From Calonectria ilicicola (Eukaryota; Ascomycota; Sordariomycetes; Hypocreales; Nectriaceae): 64,000 nt of DNA. The stretch covers positions 3,410,001-3,474,000 of the forward strand of contig CP085825.1 of the NCBI GenBank assembly GCA_020809705.1, in the 5' to 3' direction. Positions within the stretch are counted from its first letter, which is position 1; each line of letters begins with the position of its first letter. The notes under the pieces are model-generated. The model worked only from the letters and a program-made list of their open reading frames with translations. It made no database searches and was not told the DNA's origin. This document shows positions 1 to 11,374 of the stretch, one piece after another. The position numbers and the translations under genes were made by a program.

Positions 1-291
1 GTGGTCACTGAATTTCATTCGTTGCGGTTTCAATACTCGTGTTGAAATCGAGCTTTGTTTGACATTTGCTAACTACTCATCTACTTTAGGACCAAAATGA
101 TGATTTCAATGGCCAGGATACCCACCATCAAGAAGATGACCAATGGGTAAATGTAACTATTCCAATTCAACCTCTTCATACCTATTATCATCTAGGATGA
201 TGATCAAGCTTAGTCAAACACCAATGCGTGGGGTGACAATGATGAGAATTAGTCAGGAACGCCCGCCATCGCCCCAGGATGGGGTCTTGCA

Positions 292-740
292 ATGGATCAA
301 GGTCTTGACTCCATGAATATCGACCGCGACGAGATGCAAAACAACATCGACCGAACTGGTCGGTTTGCTTGGGTAACAGCTACAAACAAGCTGGCATCCT
401 ATGCGTGTGAGCGATTGAACCAAAGGTTGATTGGTAAACGTACCCTTCGCGTTTTCCTTTGGAAAAGAGAATTTGTGAATACCTTGAACCTCGATGCCGA
501 GGAGCCACAAATGCCTCATCAACGATCTCTCGAAGGCAAACCCCGGCAAGAGGTTTCAATGACCAAAACCTAGCGTTGTACAAGCAGACTCAGTGGAAAG
601 AGACTCATCCAGTCGCTGACTCGATATCGCTTTCCGGAGTCGCAAACCTGCGACTAAAAGCGGTGGACTCGACCGGGATTCTCTCTGGAAGTATGGGAAT
701 CACAAAGGTGGAGGATGCAATTAGTATTCAACAAGATTAA
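292..740 (+). pseudogene. Possible coding remnant of unknown family
   Basis: An ATG-started frame from 292 to 573 (93 codons) overlaps a second plus-strand frame that stays open to 740. The second frame's C-terminal part (around 560-740) reads like ordinary protein, with balanced composition and no low complexity. The upstream bases 90-200 also give a short protein-like stretch rich in Asp, Gln and His before a stop. I do not recognise any family. A decayed gene, the 3' part of a spliced gene starting left of the window, or chance open frames are all possible; this is a weak call. Confidence 0.15.
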
Positions 741-890
741 ATGGCCTTGATCGTTTAGACTAGCCCTGTATTTATTATTTAGTAAGAGGAATTAAAGAGA
801 ATCAAGAGTGATAGACTGGTTGGGATCAGGTCTACAGTACAATCTCTAAAAGATTGTACCCCTCTACCTTTTTCCGCCATCTTCCTGCCA

Positions 891-946
891 AATTTTAAAT
901 AAATAAATAAACTAAATAAGTACTTGACTTATTTATTTATTTTCTT
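891..946. repeat. AT-rich inverted repeat
   Basis: A block of AAAT units is followed by AAATAAGT, a 5-nt spacer, ACTTATTT and then more ATTT units. The inner 8-bp arms are perfectly complementary and the outer arms are partly so. It could be a transcription-end hairpin or a short AT-rich insertion; nothing else marks it as a transposon. Confidence 0.5.
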
Positions 947-2163
947 TGCTTTACTGTCAGATCGATATCTTCGGGCAGTTGAGTTCCATGCTGCTAAAGG
1001 TACGGAAGTCACAGAGGGACAATCTTTCAAAGGGTGTATTGTACTCAGGTCGCACACTCCACAGCGGGAGCCAACCACGTTCCCGCCGGGCTCTGACAAA
1101 ATGGGTTTCGCGCCACTCGGTTGTCGAACGAACAGACGAGGCTTTGCATTGCCAGATCCCTGACTGGCGTCCTTTGGACCGAACCGAGACGGCCCTTTGG
1201 CTCTACCGCCCGCTCCCACGGTTCCATGGCTTCGGCGACGGGTACCCTGGTCTGGTCTGGGCCCCCAGAGGGCTGGAGGCTCTCCGTTGGTCCTCGGGAA
1301 TGCTGTCATTCATTCAACCGTGTGCCTTTGCCACACTCCTCCCTCAGGGACGCTCCCTCTTCGGACCACTTCGGCATCATTTCGACACCTAGACGAGATA
1401 AATTACATGTTTCTTTTACAGCAAAATGATGGGGGCTATACAAGAGAGAAAATTTCCATGCGAAATCGGCAAAGCCGAACCGTGGTGAAACAAAGCGCAT
1501 GGGAGCAACCGTCCCCCTCCAGCACCATGACGCGATGGCTTACTCGCTTGCTCGCCCTGTTCTAGATAGTCAGCATTCTTTCCCGTCTTGATGGACGTCT
1601 CGTGATGGGTGCGCGGTAGACACTTGTAGCCTGCTTGTAGTGGTCGTTGTCGAGGGCCAACCAGTCGGAGTAGCGTTGCAGCCACCTAGGTAATAGCAGA
1701 GACATGCACGCGCGCAGTGCACACACATTTCCCGACTAGGCCATGGCACATGGGAAGCAGAGGCACCAGGTGAGCGAGCCGCGGCAGAGGGACAGTCTCG
1801 TGCTATCATCCACCGCCCGTGAAGCCAAGCGCAGGCAGGCAGGCATGATTCCCTTGACGTCGCTCCTGCCTGCTGCGAGCGTCTGGCTGAGGTCCCGATT
1901 TGGACGCCGCACACGCACCTGAAATTCGAAATCCACATTTCGCATTTCACCCCTCATCACGTCGCATCTTGCATCGTGGGGTCGTCCATCTTCTCCCCCT
2001 CCAACGTCACCGCGTAAGCCAGTCCCGCGCCCTGCATTTGCCTCGAGTGGATCGTCTCCAACTTTGAACCCTGGTCCAGGTTTAGCCCCAAAACCTCGCC
2101 CGCCGCCTTGTCCTGTGCTGTCCTATCCTGTCCTGACTCTGTCTGTGGTGTGGTCCCCGCCAC

Positions 2164-2209
2164 GGCTCTGGCTTTGGCTCTGGCTCTGGCTCTGGCTCTG
2201 GCTCTGCCT
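2164..2209 (+). repeat. CTCTGG hexamer tandem repeat
   Basis: About seven near-perfect copies of a CTCTGG unit lie in the pyrimidine-rich presumed promoter or leader about 1 kb upstream of the carnitine acetyltransferase start. Confidence 0.9.
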
Positions 2210-2465
2210 TTGTTTGGGCTTTTTGGTTCGGTTCGTTCCTTGGCATCCCGTCGTCCGAAGATCCCCAGCCTGGCCGAATTGGTCTATTCCCATCTCCAAG
2301 GGCTCTCTCACTCGGAAGTCAACCGTAGTGGCAACACCCCACAACCGAGTAGGCACACTTGCTGCCAGCGACTGGCTCTGTTTCTTTCTATCTATTTCAA
2401 TCAGGGCTTGTTTTCCATCTACAGAATACATGTAAGCTACTTGTTCTCGGAGTACAAGCAAACAT

Positions 2466-2492
2466 ATCCATCCATCCATCCATCTATCTATA
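2466..2492 (+). repeat. CATC tetranucleotide microsatellite
   Basis: Four to five CATC units run into CTAT units, again upstream of the carnitine acetyltransferase gene. A simple microsatellite. Confidence 0.85.
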
Positions 2493-3164
2493 CGGTTGTT
2501 CCTACGAGACATATGAAGCCTCACTGCACACTTCTTCTTTGTCAACTACCTTGTCTGTCTGTTTAGCATTCCGCTTCATCGGCACATCCTTTCCATCCTC
2601 ATCTTCCTTGCACCTCTCCTTTCGGGGAATTCTCGCTGCCCATCCCATCTCTAGTTCCGTTCCTGGTAAGTCCTTGTACCTGGCTCCGTTGCCCAAGATA
2701 ACTCCCTTGCGCCAAACTTCGGCAGTGTGCCACCACGCATCTGCTGTCGGGCCTGCGGAGCACTTTGTCTGCCTGCCAACATGCTTTCTCTCCCACTCTC
2801 CAGCCTCTTCCCTAGTGCTCGGCTACCCCCCGGCCTGCGCGGAGGGCGTGCGGAGGGTGTGCGGAGGGTCCACTTGACGCTTGTCTAAGTCAGCGAGGTC
2901 ATATTGCCGTCCGTTGCTTTATATCATTCTCATGTCCCCTCTGCTCCCATTCAGCCCAACCCCCAATTCCAGAACCAGTATCTCCCTCAAAGTCACATCA
3001 TCGAGAATGCCCTCAGTGTAATGCCAGACTATTTCCTACAAGAAAATTGTGTCTACTTTTACCGCACCGCTCTCCGCGGCCTCAACATCAGCACCAGCGT
3101 CTCGCCTCTCTTCGCCTAACGCACTCACTCACACCTGACCCTTCATACAACCCAAGCTGACGCC

Positions 3165-5856
3165 ATGACTCAAGTTCGCACCTTTGCTCTCCCTCAACCT
3201 CTGGGCGAGAGACTTGCTGAGTCTATTCCCTCTGCCTCTGCCGTAACATCTGCCACTCCACGCTCCATCCCAGACATTCCCGAACTCCCTCAACCGTCAA
3301 GGAGACGCGATTCTGCTGCCAAACTCAACGGTGACTACACAAAATTCCCGATGGCCACTTACGACAATAAAAAGGAGGGCGGAGTCACCTTCTCCGGCCA
3401 GGACAAGCTGCCCAAGCTTCCCATCCCCGATCTCGCTCAAACCTGCCGCCGATATATCGAATCCCTGCACCCCATCCAGTCTCCTCGAGAGCGAGCAGAG
3501 ACCAAGTTCGCAGTGGAAGAATTTCTCAAAGCCGATGGACCTGAACTACAAGAGAAGTTGAAGCAGTATGCCCAGGGAAAGTCTAGCTACATTGAGCAAT
3601 TTTGTATGCACCCCTCCACACTAACGTTTACATCAATTACACTTCCTAACACCTCATTAGGGTACGATTCCTATCTTAATTATGACAATCCCGTTGTTCT
3701 CAACTTGAACCCCTTCTTCCTCTTGGAAGATGACCCGACCCCCGCTCGAAACAACCAGGTGACCAGAGCGGCATCCCTGGTCGTGTCCTCTCTCGAATTC
3801 GTTCGCGCTGTCCGCAAAGAGGAACTTCCTCCCGACAAGGTCAAGGGAACTCCTCTCTGCATGTACCAATACTCTCGACTATTTGGAACTGCTCGAGTGC
3901 CAACCGAGGCCGGTTGCCAGATCGAGCAAGATCCAGAGTCAAAACACATCGTAGTCATGTGCCGCGGGCAGTTTTACTGGTTTGACGTGCTTGATGATAA
4001 CTCGGATCTCATAATGACGGAGAAGGATATTACGCTGAATCTTCAAACCATTGTCGACGATGGCACGCAGACCCCCATTCAAGAAGCTGCTAAGGGAGCT
4101 TTGGGTGTCTTGAGTACAGAAAACCGAAAAGTCTGGTCAGGCCTGAGAGACGTTTTGACCCGCGAGCCCAATTCCAACAACGCTGATTCTCTCAGCATCG
4201 TTGACACAGCTTTATTTGTACTCTGCCTCGACTATGCAGAGCCGGCTGATGCCGCAGCCCTATGCCAAAACATGCTGTGCGGAACGAGCCTGGTTGAGAA
4301 GGGTGTCCAAATCGGCACTTGCACCAACCGCTGGTATGATAAGCTGCAAATAATCGTTTGCAAGAATGGAAGTGCCGGTATCAACTTTGAGCATACAGGC
4401 GTAGACGGGCACACGGTTCTCCGTTTTGCCAGCGACGTCTACACGGATACCATTCTCAGGTTCGCTCGCACCATCAATGGCCAGGCTCCAACCCTCTGGG
4501 CTTCTGCTAGCCCTGATCCCTCCAAGCGAGACCCTGAGAGCTTCGGTGATGTCAACACTACCCCTCGAAAGCTCGAATGGGACATGATTCCCGAGTTGAG
4601 TATCGCCGTGCGTTTCGCCGAAACAAGATTGGCAGATCTCATTGGTCAGAATGAATTCCAGTGCTTGGATTTCGGCCACTACGGCAAGAACTTTATCACT
4701 TCCATGGGCTTCTCACCCGATGCCTTCGTCCAGATGGCCTTCCAGGCTGCCTACTACGGTCTCTACGGTCGTGTTGAATGCACTTACGAGCCTGCCATGA
4801 CCAAGGTATTCCTTCATGGCCGAACTGAAGCCATTCGATCTGTCTCTGATGAGTCAGTCGACTTTGTTCAAACATTCTGGACGGACAACCCTGTTGAGGC
4901 CAAGATCGAAGCGCTCAAGCGAGCATGCCAGAAGCACGTTGCAAACACTAGACAATGCTCCAAAGCTGAGGGTTGTGATCGCCATCTCTATGCCCTCTTC
5001 TGTGTCTGGCAGCGAAGCTTGGACGACGATTTGAACAGCGGATTTAGCAGCAACGGTTACTCGAGCCCAGTAGAAGGATACTCAGAGCAAGATGCCCACT
5101 CCCCCAATGGATCGGTCCCCTCGACGGATGGCGTCGAATTGAGAGCTTCTCGTGAGCGCGGGTACAGCACAAATTCCCGATCCCAAAACCAAAACCCCCT
5201 CCCTCTCATCTTTGCCGATCCTGGCTGGGACAAGCTCAACACAACGATCCTTTCCACGTCTAACTGTGGAAACCCAGCTCTTCGACAGTTTGGCTTTGGT
5301 CCCACATCTGGAGACGGCTTCGGAATCGGATACATCATCAAGGACGATGGCATTTCAATCTGCGTGTCGAGCAAGCACCGACAAACTGCTCGCTTCATTG
5401 ACACTCTTGAGAGCTACCTTCTCGAGATTCGACGCATTCTACGTATCAGCAACCGCAAGCTGTCCACCATGAAGGCCAGCCGTGCTAGAGAGGCTGAATT
5501 GGCCATGAACAACGTAAAGCCAGCCAGCCGCCTCAAGTCCCGCGGACGTCCCATCACTGCTGTTGACAGCCTCCGGTCCCATACTGGCACAACATCTCCC
5601 ACCAATGAGAGCAGCGCTTTCAGCGAAGACGAGGAGATTGGTGGATGTAAGTTTTCTATGCCTTTGTATGAATTATTGACCTGTTCCTCTAACAAATTTT
5701 CTGATAGATGGCTTCTTTGACGCAGGAATGCTCCTCCAGGCTCTCAAAGCCCGCAGTGTTCAATTCGATGCTGCCGATACTCGGGCGTCGGAACGGGCCG
5801 CTGTGCAAGCTCGTCGACGAGATATAGGCAAGAAGTTAAGATTAAGCGAGTATTAA
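3165..5856 (+). CDS. Carnitine O-acetyltransferase (FacC/Yat2-like), 857 aa, 3 exons
   Basis: Exons 3165-3603, 3661-5646 and 5708-5856. The family transfers acetyl groups between CoA and carnitine so that acetyl units can move between cytosol, peroxisome and mitochondrion, mainly during growth on acetate or fatty acids. After removing intron 1 the protein reads through the family signature EQFWYDSYL near residue 147. The catalytic His is seen in FEHTGVDGH (about H391), and the STS carnitine/CoA-pocket motif in ILSTSNCGNP (about 678-680). Length is above animal CrAT and fits the long fungal cytosolic type. I see no mitochondrial presequence and no C-terminal SKL-like peroxisomal signal (the protein ends SEY), so a cytosolic FacC-like enzyme is favoured. 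Intron 1 (3604-3660, 57 nt) has no in-frame stop; intron 2 (5647-5707) restores a natural C-terminus. Converges with the gene at 6744-7984. Confidence 0.93.
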
Positions 5857-6743
5857 GCAACCACCAATTGTCTATCTTCTAGGGAGAAGTGACGGGATAG
5901 CTTCTGCACGTCTTGTTTATTTTGGTGTTTCTATTGGAGTTTTTCCCTGTTTTGGAGGGGAAGGGGGATGATGATGCTTATTCATTCCTATGATTAGCGA
6001 CGTCTATTTCAAGGGTAGCGTTTATGGTTTCAATGGGGCGTACGAATTGATTGGTGTTATTCTTGTGGTAATTGGAGTAGGATAGATAGAGGCCCATGGA
6101 TGGCGAATAGAGAGTTGCAAGTTGGTTGGCCTGGAGTATGTTTGGTTTCATGCAGGTGCGATATTAAGAAACAGAGAAAATGTTTAAAGAAACAGAGTAC
6201 TATGAATAAAGAATAGACCAAACTCAACTTGGTTTCCGCTAATAATACGAGGTTTAATTGATCGCTTCATACCAAAGCCAATTAATAATCACCAAAAATG
6301 AACAGCTTGTTGGAGGATTGGGGGTCAAAAGTTGAATTTTTTCCGTTCATCAACGGTTGTTAAAAATCAGGGTATACATGAAGGCTAAGAGTATATAACA
6401 TGGTCATCATGGGCCCTCGTCCGCATATGTTCTTCTCTCCCAACTCGCCCCAACATATCCATCTCCTGCTCCTTGCTCTCCACCCCAGTGACCGTCAGAG
6501 AGCGTCGAGAATCAAAAAAGTCTTGTATTTTCTAGTCGCGCTGCTGCTTTTGGAAAAGAAAATAACCAAAGTCCACCTCCATTATTCGGCATATAGAACA
6601 TATTTCTACCCAACTCCAAGCCATGATACAAAAGTAAACAGAATTCATACAAACCAATCAACGCCTCCAATATAGCAGCAATGGCAACGAGAGGCCACCG
6701 GCCTTAGTGGCACGGATTGACACAATCAAAGCACTCAGTTGAT
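5857..6743. other. Intergenic, two converging 3' ends
   Basis: 887 bp between convergent genes. AT-richer than the coding DNA around it. No ORF worth calling; it presumably holds the 3'-UTRs and polyadenylation sites of both neighbours. Confidence 0.7.
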
Positions 6744-7984
6744 TTATGCAAGCTCGTGGGTCTCGCCTCGGCCGGTGGTACCGGGTGCGTTGGCAGGGGC
6801 TTCGTGAATAACGGTTTGCTGAGGCTGGTATCCGGGCTGGACAGGGACGTTGTGTTGGTTGTTGTAAGAAGGAGTCGGGCTGGTGCTGGCGGCAGCGAGG
6901 CGAGGATCGACTTGGTTGGGGTCAGGGGTACCGGGCTGGTAGTAGCCACCAGGAGAGATGGGCTGGTTGTACTGCTGTCCGGGAGAAGGGTAAGGGTTTT
7001 TGGGGTCGTAGTAGCCATTGTTGTTCTGAGGAACTGGGTTGTAGCCTCCAGGTCCGGTACCTGGTTGCTGCTGCATGGGGGGAGGCTGGTAGCCAGTGTT
7101 GTTGTTGTTGTTTACCGCGGCGGCAGCAGCAGCGGCCTCAGCAGCGTTCTTCTTCTTATTTTTGTTGCGCATGAAGAGGAAGATAATGGCGCCAATGAGA
7201 GCAAGACCACCCACACCGCCGACAACACCGCCGACGATGGCACCAATAGGGGTTGAAGAGCCTCCGCTGCTACCACCGTTGTCCGCGGCAGTGGTTGTCG
7301 CACTGGAGTGGACTGTGACCGTGGGCTGCTGGACAGATGTACCACTAGTTACAACTGTTGCGCTCGTGGCGTCCAGAGTCGTGAAGGCTCTATCCGAACC
7401 GCCGCTGGATGTTGTGTAGGCTGTCTGAATACCCTTGTAGCTCACACTGCCGCACCAGTAGTCGGTGACACCGCCGGAGAAGGAGATGGTGTTGCAGTAG
7501 CTTGCAGTTGTGTCGGTACTATGAGACAATTTGATTAGCAAAGTTCATTCTTGTGTCAACTGAGTCAATATTAGACATACCATTTCAGAGTGTTGATGTC
7601 AATCTGACAGCCATCGTTACATGCGCTTGATGAGTAGAAACCGGCATAATCAATACAATTGTATCTCATGTTGCACTCTCCATCGTCACAGCAGGCAACA
7701 TGACCCTCGGAGCCAGAGATGCTAAAGGCACAAGTGGCGGTGCTATAGCAAGTATAACCGCCACCAGCAAGACCTGAGATGTAACCGCAAGTGTTGTCGG
7801 GGGCGTAAAGCATAGTACCAGCTCTGCGGAAGAGCTCATGCTCGGGTCCCTGGGTTGGTCGAGGTGTTACACCATCGTCAGCAAGCTTATAAGCTTTGGT
7901 GATGACGGGTTCGGAACGGATGTGCATCGCATTGGCGCCGGCGGAGAGGGCTGCAACGGCAGCGTAGGTGTTTGAGGCCTTCAT
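6744..7984 (-). CDS. Cys-rich single-pass surface protein with Ala/Asn/Pro/Gln-rich cytoplasmic tail, 392 aa, 2 exons
   Basis: Exons 7984-7581 and 7518-6744, with a 62-nt intron (7519-7580, GTATGT..TAG). The N-terminus is a signal peptide ending near residue 20. Residues about 60-157 form a Cys-rich extracellular domain, with motifs such as CGYISG, ACC, and a Cys created across the splice junction (C135). A Ser/Thr-rich stalk follows (165-225), then one Gly/Val/Ile-rich membrane segment (about 226-251) and a basic stop-transfer run RNKNKKK. The cytoplasmic tail has short poly-Ala and poly-Asn runs and Pro/Gly/Gln/Tyr-rich repeats. The architecture resembles fungal cell-wall sensors of the Wsc/Mid2 kind, but the Cys pattern is not a WSC domain that I can confirm. 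I infer a plasma-membrane protein facing the wall; the exact family is not recognised. Confidence 0.8.
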
Positions 7985-10627
7985 CTTGAACTGGGATTCC
8001 GACTCCTGGTGATTCTCGTCGACGAGGAATTGTTGCCAGCGAGCGTGCTCTCGAGAAGCAGGGAATGGGAAACAGAGAAGAAGGAGAGAGAAGGAGGGCC
8101 TAGCTGGGGTGTTAGTGAGGCGGGATGATTTTAATAAGACGGACAGACCAAGGCTAAGCCAGCCAGCTAGTTAGCTAGTGGACAATGGAGAAGACTGCAC
8201 AATAACGCAGCCGCGGGTCATGACTGCCGGGGGGGCATTCGTTCAGACCATCTCGTGAGTGTGCGGATGTACATGGTTTAGCCCGAACGAGTAAGTGAGC
8301 GTGTTGTCGACCAATTCTCCACTTAGAAGGCATCGCCCACTCTCAGCCTTAAGCTAAGTTAATCTCAAGGGCGATTGTCGACGCCCATGCTCAGGCCCCT
8401 GTCCCATGCTCCCAGGATGAAGCCCCATAATTCACCGGCTAGTGAGCCAGTGGCACGGCGTCCTGACGACGGTGGCTTGCAGAAGCTGAATGGGAAAACG
8501 GGACCATTGAGGCCTATCCTCCACATGCCCCTGGCAGGCTTTGGATTGGGCGCCTAGGAACAGGCCTGACGATGGGAAGCATGGCTTTTGTGCGTCCAGG
8601 AACGAGCCAGCCAGCCATGGTAGCGGCGGCGGCGGTTGGGTTGTGCAGTGCTGACATATCACGACTCAGCAAGGCCGCCCCAAAGATTCCAAAAGGGGGA
8701 GCATTTTGCTTCGGCCGTTGTAGCCGGACGATCAACCGGCCCACGCTGCTGGGTAAGGTTGTCGGCGCGCGGGTGGGCGAAGGAAGCGTAAAAATGGTGG
8801 AGACTGGGAGAAAAAAAAAATACGACTCGCTTCTTTGGGCAGTCCAACCCTGGCATGAGAGAAAGAGGCAAGCACTGCGGACTTTGTCTCTCGCCGCTGT
8901 TGCTTGCTGCTACTGCTGCTTGATCAACAAGGGCCACCAGCAGACCAACAACCCAGTAGCCCGGTCAGTCATAGACCGGGGCCGCCAACCAGCAAACTTG
9001 GTAGCGCCGGAGTCTGAAGACCAATTGCCCGCAAGCATGACGGAGAAGGTGAAGCCGGCACAGCCCCCAAATCCTGACCTTCGAAACAGGCGGGTTCGGG
9101 ACTAGAGGCCAGGATAGCGTGGTTCCCTTTGAAATGAGCCAACCATGGTTCTTGAGCAAGAGTCAGGCTCAGTTATGTAAGGTTGTGAAAAATCATAGTC
9201 ACATCGCCTGTGGATAAAAATATCCCTATCCTTGTGCTTGTGCTGCTGCTTCTTGTGTTGCCAGTGCCTCGCGCCGGCGCTCCTCTCCCCTCCTCCCTCC
9301 CACCCCCAAGTCTAGGCAGGGTAGCCTTGGTTGCTACCGGTTAGATTACCAAGGGGACCGTGAGTGGCATTGTCACAAGTTTAATGGGTCAGTCAACATG
9401 TTGATGTGCTGCCGCAGCAATATGCTCATGCCAGGCGAGGGTATTCCCGTTCCCCTCCTCCCTCGCCCGTTTCATCTCATATCATACCATATCGTCCACA
9501 CACGCTCACACATGCAAGGGACAAAATCGACGTGCTGACATTATGTGAGATGGCAATCTACCACCTCTAATCCAACGGCTTGCTATCTATTTTTGTCACC
9601 CCTGGGCTTCAATATCACGTCGGCCGCCCTCGCCAAAAGGATCGTCCCCCCCGTGCGTGACAACCAGGTGCAGAAACAATCAAGATTAAATTACGGCAAA
9701 GATTATGTACTGCATGCCGGCATACACACACACACCAAGTTCAAAGTGCAAGGTACCACACCACGCCGTCAGCACGCCAAGGACGCCTCAGTAAGACCCG
9801 GTGCAGAAGCCGTTGGCAAATTCGTCTCTCCCATCTCCCATTCCGGGCCCTGTGGGGTTAAAATGGCCAGCCACCCCGTCTTGGCTGTCTTTGGCGGGGC
9901 GGAGCGGTTGCAGCAAATTTTTGATGGTGGAGAACCGCTTCCTCGAGCCAACCCCCAACTACCTAACAATTGATCGACAAATTATCTACGAGTCAACCGA
10001 CTGTCTCACATCAAACTCCGTCTCGCATCTCTGCATCGTCGGGTCCCATCATCAGCCTTGTCACACGCGTCTGGCGAGGCCCCAGCCCAACGGCCAGAGG
10101 CGAGATGAAAAATATCCGCCCCAAGACCTGGCCTGTTACATCTCCATCTAAGTTTCGGATAAATTTACATCTCGTCTTGGTCAGCAAGCGGCCAACAAAG
10201 CACAGGCCATGGCTTGTCCGTCAGATGGCTCATCGGCTGCATTAGCAGAGTATCCATATGGGTCACGAGTGACCAGATACCGCTCTTTTCACATCAACTA
10301 GCCTTTATTTTTTTATTTTTAAGAAACCCCATTATGACGTGCCGCATCCCTCTGCTCGACTTCTTTCTACATCGTAGCTTCTTGGAAAGAAGAATAAAAT
10401 AAGGAAAGAAGGAAAATACAAGAGAAGAAAAACAACCCCTCATACATACGTGCTGCAATGACGACGCCTCTCCCTTCATTCTAATTCACCGCGTCTGTGC
10501 GCCTGTCAGACCTCCAGTTTATCAAGTCTTTCTGCTGTTGGTGGGCCTATTCCGCCTTGGTGAAGCCATCCCCGACATGTCATGTCATGTGACGCCGCTG
10601 TCCCCCTCTGTGCTCCTCCCCACCTCC

Positions 10628-10641
10628 GTGTGTGTGTGTGT
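10628..10641 (+). repeat. (GT)n dinucleotide run
   Basis: Seven GT units in the long intergenic stretch left of rad57. Confidence 0.9.
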
Positions 10642-10871
10642 ATGCACCCTCCTCCCGGCCAACGCCTACCTCTCCTTGATGCATGATTAGGAAGAGGTCG
10701 GATTGGACGCAGGCACACGTCAACCCGAGTTTTACATCCTGATGGGATCATGCTTGTTCGGAGCTCCATTCATCGACGTGGTGGTCCTTAATTTAGCCAC
10801 TCTCCAAAGCGAATCGCAAAGTCAGTACCACCGTATTCCCAAACTGTCGGGTCATGAATTGTGGCACAGGT

Positions 10872-10893
10872 AAAAAAAAAAAAAAAAAAAAAA
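10872..10893 (+). repeat. 22-nt poly-A tract
   Basis: An uninterrupted run of 22 A followed shortly by a T run. There are no flanking duplications or ORF that would make it a retroelement tail. Confidence 0.9.
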
Positions 10894-11374
10894 GGTTTTT
10901 TTGTTGTTCACAGATCTATCTTATCATGGTCCAATACTATATTCTTTTCTTGGCCGTGAGGGATTCACAGGCAATATGTGATCTCATTGCCTATAATAGA
11001 GATCTGAGTTCCGCGTGCTGCCGCTGAAAGTGGGGGCCCTTGGCGCCTAGACCACGCCCACCACAACCCGTGTTTACCCATCGCGTCTAGCATAGTGAGG
11101 AAAGGAACTGCATCCGTGTATCTACCTACACCAAAACCAAGCCAGCTACTGCTCAAGTATCAGCCTCGGGCTCAGAGACGACCCCGGAGAGCTGCGTATA
11201 ATCCATTTGTTCCTTCTGCTCGTAAGCCGCAGGAGGGGCCGTGCTCAATGTCGAACCAATCCATCTTTTTTCAGTGACAAATTCACGTTTGCCTTTCAGC
11301 ATCCAAGCCTCGCTGCCTTGCGTGCACTCTAGGAGCCTCACTTACACCGGAATGCCCTCACTCACTCTCCCCCC

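Larger units (their letters stand above)
1..3164. other. Intergenic DNA and leader of the carnitine acetyltransferase gene
   Basis: No recognisable gene is supported here. Bases 1-750 hold short AT-balanced open frames that look like a possible remnant (listed separately). Bases 900-2000 are open in several frames at once, as expected of GC-rich non-coding DNA. From about 2100 to 3164 the plus strand is strongly pyrimidine-rich with simple repeats, typical of long fungal 5' leaders. A good donor (GTAAGT at 2666) lies in this stretch and may start a 5'-UTR intron, but no acceptor can be chosen with confidence. Confidence 0.5.
7985..11374. other. Gene-free intergenic region
   Basis: 3.4 kb without a supportable gene. 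The longest open frame (8572-9105, plus) has mixed composition, a Lys run produced by a poly-A stretch, and no recognisable domain, so I read it as chance. The region contains a (CA)n stretch near 9724-9734, a (GT)n run, a 22-nt A tract and pyrimidine-rich segments. It carries the promoters of the surface-protein gene (minus) and rad57 (plus). Confidence 0.6.

Noticed and set aside
8572..9105. 177-codon open frame on the plus strand
   Set aside because: No recognisable domain, Lys run from a poly-A tract, and no sign of conserved protein-like segments.
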